64,000 nucleotides of DNA from Vigna angularis (GCF_016808095.1 NC_068970.1:37048630-37112629), one strand, 5' to 3'; shown: positions 35,590-48,344, numbered from the stretch's first letter. Notes: generated by a model not told the origin, from the letters alone. Numbers and translations: made by a program.

Positions 35590-37472
35590 TAAATAGTGCC
35601 AAATCTTAGCCTATAAATAGCAAGCATGAGGAAGGCTGAAACTTGCACCCAAAATTGAGAAAAATTTTGAGAGAAGAGAGTTGAAGGAAATTCTAGTTGC
35701 AAAGGAGAAATTCTGGAAGTTTTCCGGGAACAACTTCTAAGCAGGAGATTAAGTCTAGAATAGAGGTAAGGGGACCTAACCTTGAGTAATTTGTTTTGTA
35801 TTATCTTGAGTCTTGAATATGCAATATTTTACTTTTGTCTGATCTTAAATCTTGAATATGGAATATTTTGTTTCTGTATGATCTTGAATTTTGAATAAGA
35901 ACATGCTTCTGTGTTGAGATCCAAGTTTGATAGTTGTAAAAGGTGATATTGATTATGTTATAATATTTGTACGTTGTTATTACTTAGAATATTTAGTTGT
36001 TTCTTTTGCATGTTTGGAAGGATGAGAAGTTGTCTAACCAGCTCTGCCAGATTCAACTTCTTGTTTCCCCAGACCTTTTATTGTTTTTCTTATTTATTTA
36101 TAATGTATTTTTGGAAGGATGAGAAGTTGTCTAACCGGCTCTGCCAGATTCAACTTCTTGTTTCCCCACACTTTTTAATTGTTTTTCTTATTTATTTATA
36201 ATGTATTTTTGGAAGGATGAGAAGTTGTCTAACCGGCTCTGCCAGATTCAACTTCTTGTTTCCCCAGAACTTTTACTGTTCTATTTAATTTTTATTGCAT
36301 CTTCCTAGAAGGATGAGAAGTTGTCTAACCGGCTCTGCCTGATGCAACTTCTTGTTTCCCCAAGAATTTTTATATTAAGATTATTTTTTTATGATTGTCA
36401 AACATTTGATTCTTCTCCGGTGACCATTAATAGTAATATTTTATTATTGTTAATTTGTTTGTGATATATTTATCTTGTATGATTTCTGTGATGAATGTAT
36501 TTTATGATGTTGATATGAAATTATGCATCTGAACATGATATGAGTATTATGGGGAGATTTTGTAATGGTATAGTATGAGTTGAGGAATATGTGCATGATA
36601 TGAGTCTCATGGAGAGATTCTGTAATGATATGGTATTAGTGTATATGTTGATGTTGAGGGTCCTGTTGTTGGAGGTTATCCTGATACTCTAATAATCATC
36701 CAGTCTCAAGTAGAGAAGGATGAATTATGTGGTGAGAGGGGCAGGAGGTCCTGGTCTATGTGCCGGTTTTGAACATAGTGTTGAGGACTAACCTTGTGGA
36801 TGGTATAAAATATTTTGGAAGTGTATTTGTAAGAATAAGTAGAAGTCATCATAAATGCATAACCTCCCGTGACCGCTCATCAACGTATCATCCGGATGAG
36901 TGTATATTGGGTATTGTGGGATGAGTGTCTATTGAATATTATGGGATAAGTGTCTATTAGGGATTGTGGTATGATGGGATGAGTGTCTATGATGCGATTG
37001 TTGTATGATAGTATGAGGGTGTATGACATAATTATTATATGATGTTTGTTAAGCGTATCAATGTAATTATGCATGTTTTACAAATGATTTATTTCATGTT
37101 AGCTCACCGCTACTTGTTTGTGTTTGTGTTTGTGCGATGATCGTATAATTCGTTATACGGGAGCAGATGAAGGAATATCGTCCGATTCAGTGCCAATGAA
37201 GGAAGAGATAGAAGAATAAATTAGAAGAGTTCGAGTTGTAATCATGAGTTTTTAGTTGAAATCTGAGTTTAAAACATATATATATATATATATACATAGG
37301 TATCTTGTATGAAGTCCTTTATATTCATTATGAGTGGTGGTGTAACACTACAATATATCAACTATGAATTATCAAGTGTGAAGTATATATATTACTGTGT
37401 GACCGAATGTAGAAATGTTACAAAATTTATAAAATCTATTAAATGTCGAGTGTGAGATTATGAGATGTTACA
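35590..37472 (+). mobile_element. Family-T LTR relic with TATA box and repeat array
   Basis: A CTATAAATAG box near 35611 is followed by a purine-rich leader and a donor-like AGAGGTAAGGG at 35763. The block at 36690-36900 (CAGTCTCAAGTAGAGAAGGA, GTGGTGAGAGG, CATCCGGATGAG) and the end GATGTTACA at 37472 match the solo LTR at 5465-7847. The left limit was not found. Inside is the 97-bp array at 36016-36360. The coding frames here are repeat-derived. Confidence 0.5.
36016..36360 (+). repeat. 97-bp tandem array with a built-in hairpin
   Basis: Four copies start at about 36016, 36113, 36211 and 36308. Each contains AGAAGTTGTCTAACCGGCTC, then TGCCAGATTCAACTTCTTG, so AGAAGTTG and CAACTTCT form an 8-bp stem around a loop of about 21 bases. 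The unit ends TTTCCCCA. Arms are the best conserved part; the linkers differ. Confidence 0.85.
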
Positions 37473-38530
37473 ACATACTTAAGAGAAAAGTAATTCTAGT
37501 TAACCTTAATTAAAGATACAGTTTCATCAATATTAAGGTAGAGAACTTTACAAAACATTAATCAAAATATAATCTTGGCCTACCTTGAAGAATAAATGAT
37601 GCTAACTATAGAAGTCTCCTTAGTGCTGGTAAAAGAACTTAACTAGCATTAACTCAAACACGTACTAATGTTGATTAAAAAAATATTTATCGATAATGAT
37701 TAAGAAATAATAATAGTAGAAAAGTTCTCCAACTTTCATCAATTAAAAATGATCTTAGTTGAAATTAATAGAAAAAGGTTGAACTTAATAATATTAGTGA
37801 TACTACTATTTTCCATAAATTTTGAACTAGGTTTTTTCAATCAATATTAATAAAATACTTTCTAGTTGATAGTATTCATTTGTTTCTCATCTATGCATTT
37901 ATAAACATTAGGTTATTATTTTTCTCTTTTTTTTTTCTTCTTTCTTTATAATTCTACCTCATGCTTCAAGGTATTCAAATTCATTATTATAAAATCTTTT
38001 AATTATGAAATAAGAGTAGCATTTGTTATCATTATTGTCTATTTTCAACGTCAAGAATATAACATCATGAATATTTTTCCTTAAAACATCTCATTCTTGT
38101 GGATAGTATTTTTCTTGGCTCTCTTAATCCTTTTAGTTTACAAATGAAAAATACACATAAACTTAATCAAATTCATCAAGAATTAAATTAGAAAATATGA
38201 TAATATTAATGTTTTTTTTTTCATGAGGAGTACATAAAGAAAATTATGCAGGAACACCAATATTATCAACTATTATACATAGATAATTTACCACATCCCA
38301 AACCCTTTTATTAATAGATTTAGGAAAGAATTTCAATTCTAATTTTTCAAAAATGATAATTTTCTCCAATAAAGAGAGAGTCCTCTCATATGTAATCCAA
38401 CAAATGTTTGTGATCAAGTAATCATTTTAATCAATTTTGAATAACTTTCAATTACTTGATCTATATATGAATTGTAACTTTCAATGACTTAATCTATATA
38501 TGAATTGTAAAAGAATGAATGACTAAAACA
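37473..38530. other. AT-rich spacer
   Basis: Nothing beyond short A/T repeats is recognised. Confidence 0.45.
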
Positions 38531-38533
38531 CTA

Positions 38534-40965
38534 CACTAGTAAAAAAAAGGGATTGGAAAGCGCCATATACGCTTCGGTTTAAGCAAACCCGAAGCGTATA
38601 AAAGTGCGGTGGTAGAACCGTAAATAAAGCTAACATATATGCCTCGGTTGCTCCAAACCCGATGCCTAAAGCATGATACTACCTCGGTCCTACACCAAAC
38701 CGAAGCATAAACCTACCAGCTGATGTGACTTCCAACCTCTGATAGATGTTACTAACTCAGTTTCCATGAAACCGATGCCTAAAGGAACCTACGAACTCGG
38801 TTCTAAGCAGAACCGATGCATATGTCTCTGCTTCAGACTTCCAGACCTGCCACCCACCTGCCATCCATACCTGCCACCCAGACATGACTTGCCATGCTAC
38901 TAACTCGGTTCTGATGAGAACCGAGGCGTAAAAGTCTGCTCCATTGCCAACCTCTGACGTACACGGTTTGTGCTTCAGTTTCGTTGAGGACCGATGTTGT
39001 TTCTTGGTTTCAGCTGGTGTTTATGCACCGGTTGGCTTCTTAACCGAGCTGGTAAGAGTGTTATGCCTCGGTTAAGTGAAGAACCGAGGCAGTAACATGT
39101 TTAAATTTCTTCCGCGAACAGAACCACCTTCGTTCATCTTCTTCTCAGCGCGAGTTACAGAAACCCGCGAGCTATAGAAACCCTGGCTGCCATCTCCATT
39201 TGCTCCCATCGCCGGTGACCGCCGTTTATCGTCGTCGTCTCCTCCTCTCCGTGTGGTCACCACCGCCAAGTGCTTTGGTGTTTCCTCCGCTTTGCTTCGA
39301 TCTCCGCTGCGTCTCAGTTTTGGGTGGCTGTTGCGTCTGCCTCTACTTCCATCTCCGTCGTTGGTGCTTCCATTTCAGTCGCGGCTTTCAGTCTCGCCGA
39401 GCTTGCTGCCACGCTCCTAGGTACTTGATCCTAAAAGTATCTCCATCTTCATTGCTTGTGTATAGGTCATTCATCCAAATCATTTGTGGTATTGATAAAG
39501 AAAATTTGGCATGAAAAAGGAGCACGTAGTTAACCAAATCAATTCATATCTTGTGTAGAAAAGTTATGCTAATTATTTAAAGTGGATGAGTCTCAGTTCA
39601 CAAACACTTTTATAAAAGTTAAATCAAGTTTAAAGTTTATTATTGGTTGAATTTTTTACATTGTATAGAAATGGAACTAAAGGTTTAAAAGTGACCAAAA
39701 CCAAGGGAAAAATAGAAAATTGCGGAAGCAAAAATGAAGCCTCACTGATTTATTTCTATACATTTTGTTAATTCTCTTGTTTTGTCTTTTATTACAACAT
39801 TAAGATAAGGCAAGAAAAACGAACAGTGACTAAGTGGTGACGAATAAGGAAGAATTAAGGATCAAAAGCAATGAATGCTCCACGTGTGGTATGAGATAAA
39901 TGTGAGGGTTATTTTAATGTGTAGTTTATTATTGCTTATGTAGAAAAGTTTATTATTGATAAACTTGATTTAATTAGAGATATATATTCTTAAAATTTTA
40001 TGATATGCTTGAATATACTGTTTGTTGTTGTGAATTAGCCTTAGTTTCCTGTTTAAGATTCAGTACCAAAATTATTTACTATCTCCATATTTTTTTAACA
40101 AACGTACTTTTTACAAATGAAAATAGAGGAGATGGTAATAATAATTTACAAGTATTGAATCTTGAATTGTCCGGTTGGACAGTTTAAGAAGAGTAATAAC
40201 TTTTTCATAGTTTATTATAACATATCAATTTTAATATACATGTTTTAAATTTCACGAAAATTTGTCGTTGTGTTTTGTATTGATCTTGAGGTGCATATTT
40301 GATTGTGATTTATAATCACTTTCATTTCGTGTAACCTGAAGACCAATGCGAAATGCTGGCAAAATTTCGTGAAATTTAAAATATGTTGTTTAAATTTATG
40401 ATTACATTGGATTGATTTATGCTTCTAAGAAGTTGATTTATGATTCAATTGAATGTATTTATGTTTTATTATAATTTTCATTCAAAATATACGTTTCTGA
40501 ATTATTCTGGACTATTCTGGCTGTAAATATATATGCAGGACTGTTTCTGTTGTTGGGAATGTTGCAGAAACAGACCTCATTTAAAAAAAAAGAAGGATAT
40601 ATGCCTCGGTTCAAGTCAAAACCGAGGTAGAAAAGCACCTTATGGTCTCGGTTATAACCACACCAGAAGCAGAAAGTTTTGCGAATGAGAAAAAAAAAAG
40701 GACTCTACTACCTCGGTTCAAGCTACAACCGAGGCAGTAGGGTGGGAAATAGGCATATAGTCTTACGAAAAAAAAAATAAAAAAACCAAAAACTCTACTG
40801 CTTCGGTTATGGTTGAACCGATGCCAAATCCTCTCCCTTTATGCCTCGGTTCACACCCGAGGCCAAAAGTATTACACTTTTTGCCTCGCCTGAATATGCC
40901 TCGGTTCGAGAACCGCTGCCTATAAGGAAAAACAACCGTTGTCATTTTTCCTGACTGTACTAGTA
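38534..40965. mobile_element. Non-autonomous CACTA-type transposon
   Basis: The left end begins CACTAGTA and the right end is TACTAGTA in reverse complement, so seven of eight terminal bases match. CTA flanks both ends (38531-38533, 40966-40968), a 3-bp target duplication. Both ends are packed with subterminal inverted words CCTCGGTT...AACCGAGG (38570-39090 and 40590-40920), the expected sites for a CACTA transposase. There is no transposase ORF. An internal GC-rich island (39095-39430) looks like a transcribed leader: it ends in CTCCTAG|GTACTTG, a plausible splice donor. The small frames on both strands within the island are not supported as proteins. Confidence 0.72.
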
Positions 40966-40968
40966 CTA

Positions 40969-41875
40969 CCAAAAGGTGAATTAATTTAAAAATTGTCATC
41001 TAAAGATTTAAAAAAAAAAATCTCAAAACTATTGTTGGTGAGGGTAATTAAATGCAACAATAAATTATTATTAATAACAAAAAGTTATCGAGATAATACA
41101 AATAAGATGAAAAAGAAAGAGATGCAAAATTTTATTATGGTTCAAGTGTACTTAAATCTATATCCCATTGATCCAACCAGTCTTAACTTGGAATTTTCAC
41201 TAAATCTCAAATTATTAATTTACACCTTTTAAGAAATACAAACAACTCCATGAAACACCTTTTAAGAAGATTTAAAAAGAGGTACTGAAAACATATATAG
41301 ACATATAATGATGGTGCAAAGTTGCAAAGAATAGTTTAAAAGAAGGTCTCTATGTTTTTAATCTTCTGAAACTTTGATAAATTTTGATCTCAAACTTAAA
41401 AAATGAATGAATATAATCCTTTAACCCAATTACATTAAATATTTTTTGACATGTCAAACACTTTTGACAATTTTTCACTTTAATATTTGATAGAAAATGC
41501 TTTTGACATGATAAACAAATTTAATGTATAACTGAATTAAAGGAATATTGTCCGTTCATTTTGAAGTTTAAGGACCAAAATGTATTATATTTTCAAACAA
41601 AACGAAGTTCAATTTCATGTCAAAATTCAACTATAAAAACAAATTTAAACCTTAAAAGAATAAAAATAATAATACCTATAGAATGTGAAATTTATAATGA
41701 AAAATCTACATCATGATCACCCCTTTTAATGCATCTTGGACTTTTCTTTTCAGACAATATCTAATGTAATATATACTAAGAAAACTATTCATTAGAAAGC
41801 CACTAATATATAATTGATTATGTGTTCTTCACGTAAGCTAGAAACCATTTTCAATTAGATGATGATTGTTATGAA
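40969..41875. other. AT-rich spacer
   Basis: A 79-codon frame at 40993-41232 is lysine/asparagine-rich without a domain. No other feature is seen. Confidence 0.4.
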
Positions 41876-41949
<74 letters not shown>

Positions 41950-42042
41950 TATTATTGTTATTATTATTATTTTGTTGTTGTTGTTATTATTATTATTATT
42001 ATTATTTTTTGTTATTATTATTATTTTTGTTATTATTATTAT
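41876..42042. repeat. TTA/ATT microsatellite
   Basis: About 165 bases of ATT repeats with a few TTG and TTT interruptions, ending at the start of the adjacent LTR. The hydrophobic I/Y/L frame here is an artefact. Confidence 0.95.
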
Positions 42043-44200
42043 TGTAAGAACTTAGAAAATAGAGTCTTAAGAGTTGATAAAGTGTTTTAGACGATGAGAC
42101 CATGTTATTTTAGTATTAAAAATAAAAGATACAAATAAATTTTTTTAAGTCTAATTACTTAAAACATCTACCATCTCTCTAGAACTCATTCTCTAAGTAT
42201 CTGATCCCTTCTCTCATCAAGTTCTAACTTCTCAGTTATCCTTTTGAAGAGTAGGAAATGCCTTTGTAATCACGTCAACAAATGTCTTCCTCTATCACCG
42301 ATCAATTTGCTTAAAAGATTAAGTTAGTTTTTACTCTTTTCTTGAATTGTACGTTTCCTTCCATGCAAGTGAGCATTCTTGTTGCATGTGCCTTCTTATT
42401 CTTCTAATATGTTCTTTTTCGATCAATGGTTGTAATCACGTACCCTAATCATGATTCCATGGTATGTAGGTGCAAATAGAGTTCTTTAAGCTGAGAGAGT
42501 GATTATTGATCTTTTAGTGTTGTTTAAGTTACAACAGGTAAGGGAAGCTATATGTTTATTTGTAAGACTTAAGAAGCTTTGTTGAAATTGATGTAAATGT
42601 GGGTTACCTAGTATTATTGTGAAAGCTCGTTTAATGCTACCTGTTTTGATCACTTGAGTTGTTATAATTGGGGTAATAATTGGTTAGAAACTAATGTTAG
42701 TATAATAGTATTGATAAAGGAAAATATTAGACTGGTTTTTGGGCTAAATTAAGAGTTTTTAAAGGTGAAATGTTAGAGGAATTAGTTTGAAAGGGAATTT
42801 GGGTTTTGAAGGCTGTTTTTGAGTCATTTAAGACTTGTTTAACTACTTAGATCACTAAAATCTGGTTTGTAAGATGTATAAGTTAAGTTGTGAGCTTTTG
42901 AGTTGTTGGATTGATTTGGTGAATCTCAATCCTAATGAAAGAAGTAAATTGGTACTCAATTTTAGTTATAAGCATGTTTTTGAATCAATTCTAGTGTCAA
43001 TGATATCAATTTGGTTAATTAGATAGGTGTGGATGCAACCAAATCAGAAATCAAAGTTGCTGTAATGAAAAATTGATAAATTGAGAAGAATAATCGATTA
43101 TCTTACTCGATAATTGATTATTTCAGTAAGAAATTCACCTTTGCCTAAATACTCTTTGGAATAATCGATTATCAAGTGAGATAATAAATTATCTCAAGTC
43201 TAAGACTCTCTTTAGAATAATCGATTATCAAGTGAGATAATCATTATCTCAAGTCTGGACCCTTTTCTCCTTCAATTCGTTGGGTGAGTAACTTTGCTTG
43301 CTGAGCGAGCCTTGTTTTTGAGATTTTTCTACCTTCTTTGATATAGATGTTAGTGATTAGGGTGAGTAAGCTTTTTGATATTTTTCTACCTTCTTTGATA
43401 TGTATGTTTTTGAGATGTGTTGTGTGGACTTTACCTTCTTTATATTGGAAATTTAATTAATGTTAAATGAATGCTATATATATATGTGTGTGTATATACA
43501 TACATATATATATATATATATGTTTAATATTAAGTGGATATGAAGTGGTTGTGAGTATAAAATTGTATATCATACTACAATAATTTCAAGGAGAAATCCT
43601 TAAGATGGTTGTGTATAGTGTATGTTTTGATATAAGATGCTAGTGATTAGGGGTTATTCTAACACTCTCAATAACTTTCAAATCTCAAGACGGGATGGAT
43701 AATTATGTCGTGGAAAGTAGAAGGAGGTCCTTAGTCTGATTGTAATTTGTTTTGGCCATAGATGTTTAACAAATTAATCTCAGAGTGTGGTAGTTAATGG
43801 GGATGAGTTGTTGGTGCACCACCTTCGAGGTAGAGCCCCTACTAGTTCAATATTAATACATGTATCCATATGGTCACTTTAAATAATTGGATGTGTATAA
43901 AAATTGTTAGTTATTGGTGATTAAATTATAAGTTGATGTTTGTGAATGATTATATGTGTATTCTTTTATAACATTAGCTTACCTTTTTTCTCTATGTTTT
44001 TGTATTTTTCTTGTTTCTCCTATTGTAATGATCATCTTTATGATGTGAGCAAATGATGAGTCCTCTCTGTATCAACTTTTAGGTGGTGGAGATGGAGCAA
44101 AGGATTAGATCAGGATCCTCTTTTTTAAGACAACATTGTCTATAAGACTGAACTACTTGTTATCTTAGTGAAAAGCTTAAATGATCAAATACTGCTTGAG
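42043..44200 (+). mobile_element. Family-T LTR copy D1
   Basis: It starts TGTAAGAACTTAG at 42043. The segment from 42355 (CCATGCAAGTGAGCATTC) to about 44110 (GTGGTGGAGATGGAGCA-like sequence at 44085) is repeated from 44588 with many substitutions. The inner cassette at 43090-43248 holds paired palindromes. A TA-rich microsatellite lies near 43475-43520. The 3' end is not cleanly marked because the sequence runs into a partial second copy. Confidence 0.6.
43090..43248. repeat. Paired ATAATCGATTAT palindromes (locus 3)
   Basis: Palindromes or one- to two-base variants start at 43090 and 43110, 43161 and 43181, and 43217 and 43237, so all three pairs are spaced exactly 20 bp. The first member of each pair is perfect and the second has drifted. 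Pair-to-pair distances are 71 and 56 bp. The array lies in the body of a family-T LTR, unrelated to the copia LTR carrying locus 2. Confidence 0.85.
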
Positions 44201-44279
44201 GAATAGAAAACGTGAAAAATACTTTCTTGTTCTGAACATGTATTAAATGCCATTAAATGCATAACATTTTAAAACAAGT

Positions 44280-44582
44280 ATTGAATTGGTAAGTAGTTAA
44301 AACTGAGTTCTTAGGTCTATTTTAGGGTCATTTAAAAATTGTATAAACCTTCAGTTAACAAAAAAATCTGATATTGAATTGGTAAGTAGTTAATAAGTTG
44401 AGTTCTAGGCTGTTTTTGGTCTATTTTAGGGGTTTTAACAAATGAAAATCTAAAGGAGAAGGTATGTGATAAAAGTGAATGTTTAAGGTCTATTTTTGAG
44501 TCAATTGTGACTTTTTTAGACCCTTAGTTGGTGAATGTATAGAATTGGTTATAGGTGCTTTTGAGTTGTTGAGTTGGTCTGG
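44280..44582 (+). repeat. Partial family-T copy (D2)
   Basis: This resembles the D1 segment 42720-42915: TTTTTGGTCTATTTTAGGGG, TTTGAGTCA, GCTTTTGAGTTGTTGAGTTG. It stops abruptly where copy D3 begins at about 44583, the kind of junction unequal recombination leaves. Confidence 0.5.
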
Positions 44583-46199
44583 TTTCCTTCCATGCATGTG
44601 AGCATTCCTGTCGCATGTGCATTCTTAGTCTTATAGTATGTTCCTTATTGGTCAATGGTTTTAAACGCGTACCTTGATCATGTTTTTGTGGTGTATAGGT
44701 GCATATTAGAGTTCTCTGAGCTAAAGGAGTATTTTTGATTTATTAGAGCGGTTAGAGTTTCCAACAAGTAAGGGAAACTATAAGTGGGTTTATAAAGCTT
44801 CAAAATGATTTTTTAAATATGAACTGGTGTGATTTAGTTAAAACAATTAATTGAGTTATGAAGATAATATGTATAAAACTTACTGAAGAATCCCAAGATA
44901 GGGTAGCGTGATTGCTTCAATTGGATGTAAATGCGTGTAACATGAAAATAGAAAAGTATGATTGTGAATGAATGTTGAATGTTAATATTTTTATCACTTG
45001 AGTGGTTATGTTTATGGTCATATTTGGTTAGAAGCTATTGTACATTTTTAAGAAGTAAAGAGGGAGGTCTTGGGGTGGTTTTTGGTCTAAATTAGGGTTT
45101 GGACAAGTGAAATTTTAGAGGAATGTGTTTTAGGATGGAACTTGGGTTTTGGTGTTTGTTTTGAGTGAATTAAAACTTCTTTAGTCATTTAGTTCATAAA
45201 AATGTGTTTTGAAATGTATGAAATCTGTTTAGTGGTGATTTGGAGTAGTTAGTTGATTGGATGAACTAAATTCTTCGACAAGTGAGTAAATTGGTATCCC
45301 CTTTGAGTTAAAAACTTTCTTTCAAATAAGTTTTTATGTCAAGGATACTACTTTAATCATTGGGAAAGGTATGTAGTACATTTGGATCAATTAGCTTAGA
45401 GTTTTAAACTTTGGTATGACGCTCAACAATACTCTAGTGACGCCCAAGCGGCAAAAAGCAACAAGGTTTGACGCTGCACGTAGGTGGCGCTTAGGTGCCA
45501 AAGTTGCAAGAATAATGGCACTCAGTGACAAGAATATGCCGTTCAACACCATGTGTTTTGGCTGTAATTCTCTTTTTGGCACTCCTCTTGCTTTTAGGGT
45601 ATTTCAATTCTTTGTTTTGATATATAAGTTCCATGTAATTGTTCTTGGTACACATTTTAAGGTATGTTCTTAAAAGGTCATGTGTGGATGTTTACATTGC
45701 TTATATTGGACATTTAGTGAAAGTGAAATGGATATTTCATATATGAGTTTTAATTCAAAGTGGATATCAAATGATTTGTGAGCGTGAAATGGCATATGAA
45801 GTTATAAGAATTTCAAGGAGGAATTCTTAAAATGGTTGTGTATAAGTGTATGTATTGATATAGATGCTAGTGATTAGGGGTTATTTTGACACTCTTAATA
45901 ACTTCAAGTCTCAAGAAGAGAATGATAGTTATGTTGTGGAGAGTAGCAGAAGGTCCTTGGTTTGATAGTCATTTTTTTGGCCATAGATTTTTGAAGGATT
46001 AACCTCGAAGTGTGTAGTTGATGTGGATGATTTATTGTTGCACCACCTTCGAGGCAGAGCCCTTATAGTTTGATATCAATACATGTATCTGGATGGTTAG
46101 TCTAGTGTCAAAGAGTTGGATGTGTATAAATTGTTAGTTCTTGATGATTGAATTATAAGTTGATGTTTGTCAGTGATTATATATGTATTCTTTGATAAC

Positions 46200-47588
46200 T
46201 GTCAACACCCAATTTCGTCCGAGTAAGTAAATAAATAAAAATAAAGAATAAGAGAATAATAATTAATGGTGGGTAAAGATAAAAAAGGAAGAAGAAAATA
46301 ATAAAATAATTTCCTTAAAAAAATGTAACTTTAATGCAGGACACATCACTAGAAAATATTTTTGAAATTTTACTTTCTAGATAAAGAATGTTTAATATGG
46401 TAATAATTTGAATCAATATTAGGCCAATAAGCAATATATTGATATAATTTGCTGAGTGAGTTTCTTTTTAAAGAGAAAAATATGATTTTAAAAATGGACG
46501 AATTTTCTAACAATAATTAGAATCAATGTCTTGAATATTATTTGATTTGTTTTTCTTGCAACCTAGACCATTTATTTTCCTATTTTGTTCATTGTCAATT
46601 AATTCACAATTAAGACCAGACTATCATAATATTACAATGTGTGTAATAAATACACACCCTTTGATAGAAAAGGGGATGAAAAAAATAGAGAGATACTCAG
46701 AAATAATAGATAGAAAGAGTGAGAGAGAGTATAAGGGAAAATAAGTTCTCACGCTAGAGGTACTCTGCCAAAAGAAACGTCTAAAGAAGAACTAGGGAAG
46801 TACGGAAAGCTGAAAAGGTATGTCACCTCTACACCCTTGTTTTTATCTTTTTATTGTACCTTGAAGGTTTTTCTAAAGGTATTATTTTTTACTACACACA
46901 AGTAACATTTTTTTTAAATCATAAATTTTGGAGTATAAGTATGTGTCGGCCTATTGCCGGTTTCTTTCCTTTTTCCCGCCATTCTTGAAAAAAAAATACA
47001 AAATATTTAAAAACCAAAAAATGTTAATTTTGTTAAACCAAACCCTTTTTTACCAGAACTACGTTATCCCTGATTTTCCATCGTGGATGACGATACGTAG
47101 GAGTAAGGTCAATCGTTGTCGGGTTCACTTTTCAAAAATCTCAAACAATCCATAATTTTTAAACAAATTCACAAACCTTCTTCTAGATAAAGAACAATGT
47201 AATCCCTCATTGTCCATCACAAATGGATATATGTAGGAGCAAAGTCAATCCTTGTGGGGTTCATAAAACAAAAAATATTTTTTTTGTTTCGTAATAGTTT
47301 TTTAATAGTTTCTTTATATAATATGGTTAGGTAAAATTTAATATTTTGGAAAACCACGTCAACTTTATACATTTAATTAAAGGTACTATTTTTGGGCAGG
47401 CGCAGTAGGGTGTTGATACCTTCCTTACGCGTAACCGATTCTCGAACCTAAAATCTAGCTTTCGTAGAGCACGCTTTATTTTATGGTTTTCCATAGTTTT
47501 TCCAAAATAAATTATTGTGCAACTTCCAAAATCTTTTCTTAAACCCGTTTATTTTCGGTTCTCGTCCCATCGCGATCAAGTTGCGACA
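46200..47588 (+). mobile_element. Nested solo LTR with target duplication ATAAC (Tat/Ogre-like)
   Basis: The insertion begins TGTCAACACCC and ends AGTTGCGACA (1,389 bp), with ATAAC on both sides (46195-46199, 47589-47593). The uninterrupted version is present in copy D1 near 43968 (TATAACATTAGCTTACC), which confirms both ends. A 3' block TACGCGTAACCGATTCTCG and the terminus resemble Tat/Ogre LTRs from memory. No coding sequence; frames at 46547 and 46928 are LTR sequence. Confidence 0.88.
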
Positions 47589-47745
47589 ATAACATTAGCT
47601 TCCCCTTTTTCTCTGTGTTTTGTGTTTGTTTGCTCTTCTATTTGAAATGATCATCTTTATGATGTGAGCAAATGAGAAGCTCTTTCACTTGTTAGGTGGT
47701 GGAGATGAAGTACAGAATTAAATAAGGATTTTTTTTTCATTTGTG

Positions 47746-47746
<1 letters not shown>

Positions 47747-47801
<55 letters not shown>
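47747..47801. repeat. TA microsatellite
   Basis: About 55 bases of alternating T and A within family-T copy D3. Confidence 0.95.
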
Positions 47802-47803
<2 letters not shown>

Positions 47804-47953
47804 TTAAATGTAAAAGAATTGGTTAGACTTTCTTTTCTTGTATATATCTTACCATTTTAATTATATTTGGATAACCGTAAGAGTTTGATGTATGCATTAT
47901 GTTTAATTGTTTTAGTTTATTAAATATGTGACGAGTCCTATAATAATGTCAAT

Positions 47954-48344
47954 TGTTAAGAAGTAGACTTTAAGCCTAACTCAACTCCACAAAACCGGCT
48001 TGTAAGGTGAGGTTTGCACCCACTTATATATTATAAATTGACCTTATCTCTAGTTGATGTGAAACTTCCAACACATGCCCCTCACATCGAGGTATAAACA
48101 TCATCTCGAGCGTGAGATTAGACATTAATGGGTGGTCCGATAACGGCCTGATAGCGAGTGGAACAACATGCCCAACAAACAACAAATATCGCTAGGATAG
48201 GCTCTAACCATAGCTCTGATAACATGTTAAGAAGTGAACTTTAAGTCTAACTTAACCCCACAAAATCGATTTGTAAGGTGAGGTTTGCACCAAGTTATAT
48301 ATTATAAATTGGCCTAATCGTTAGTAGATATGAGACTTTCAACA
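47954..48344 (-). mobile_element. Complete TRIM retrotransposon (391 bp)
   Basis: Two 120-bp LTRs (47954-48073 and 48225-48344) flank a 151-bp interior. In minus orientation each LTR begins TGTTG and ends CTTAACA. The primer site GCTCTGATAACA (48213-48224, antisense) adjoins the right LTR and has one change from the initiator tRNA-Met complement. A purine tract (GTGAGGGGCATG on the minus strand) adjoins the left LTR. TCAAT flanks both ends (47949-47953 and 48345-48349). The element has no coding capacity and would need help from an autonomous copia element. Confidence 0.9.
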
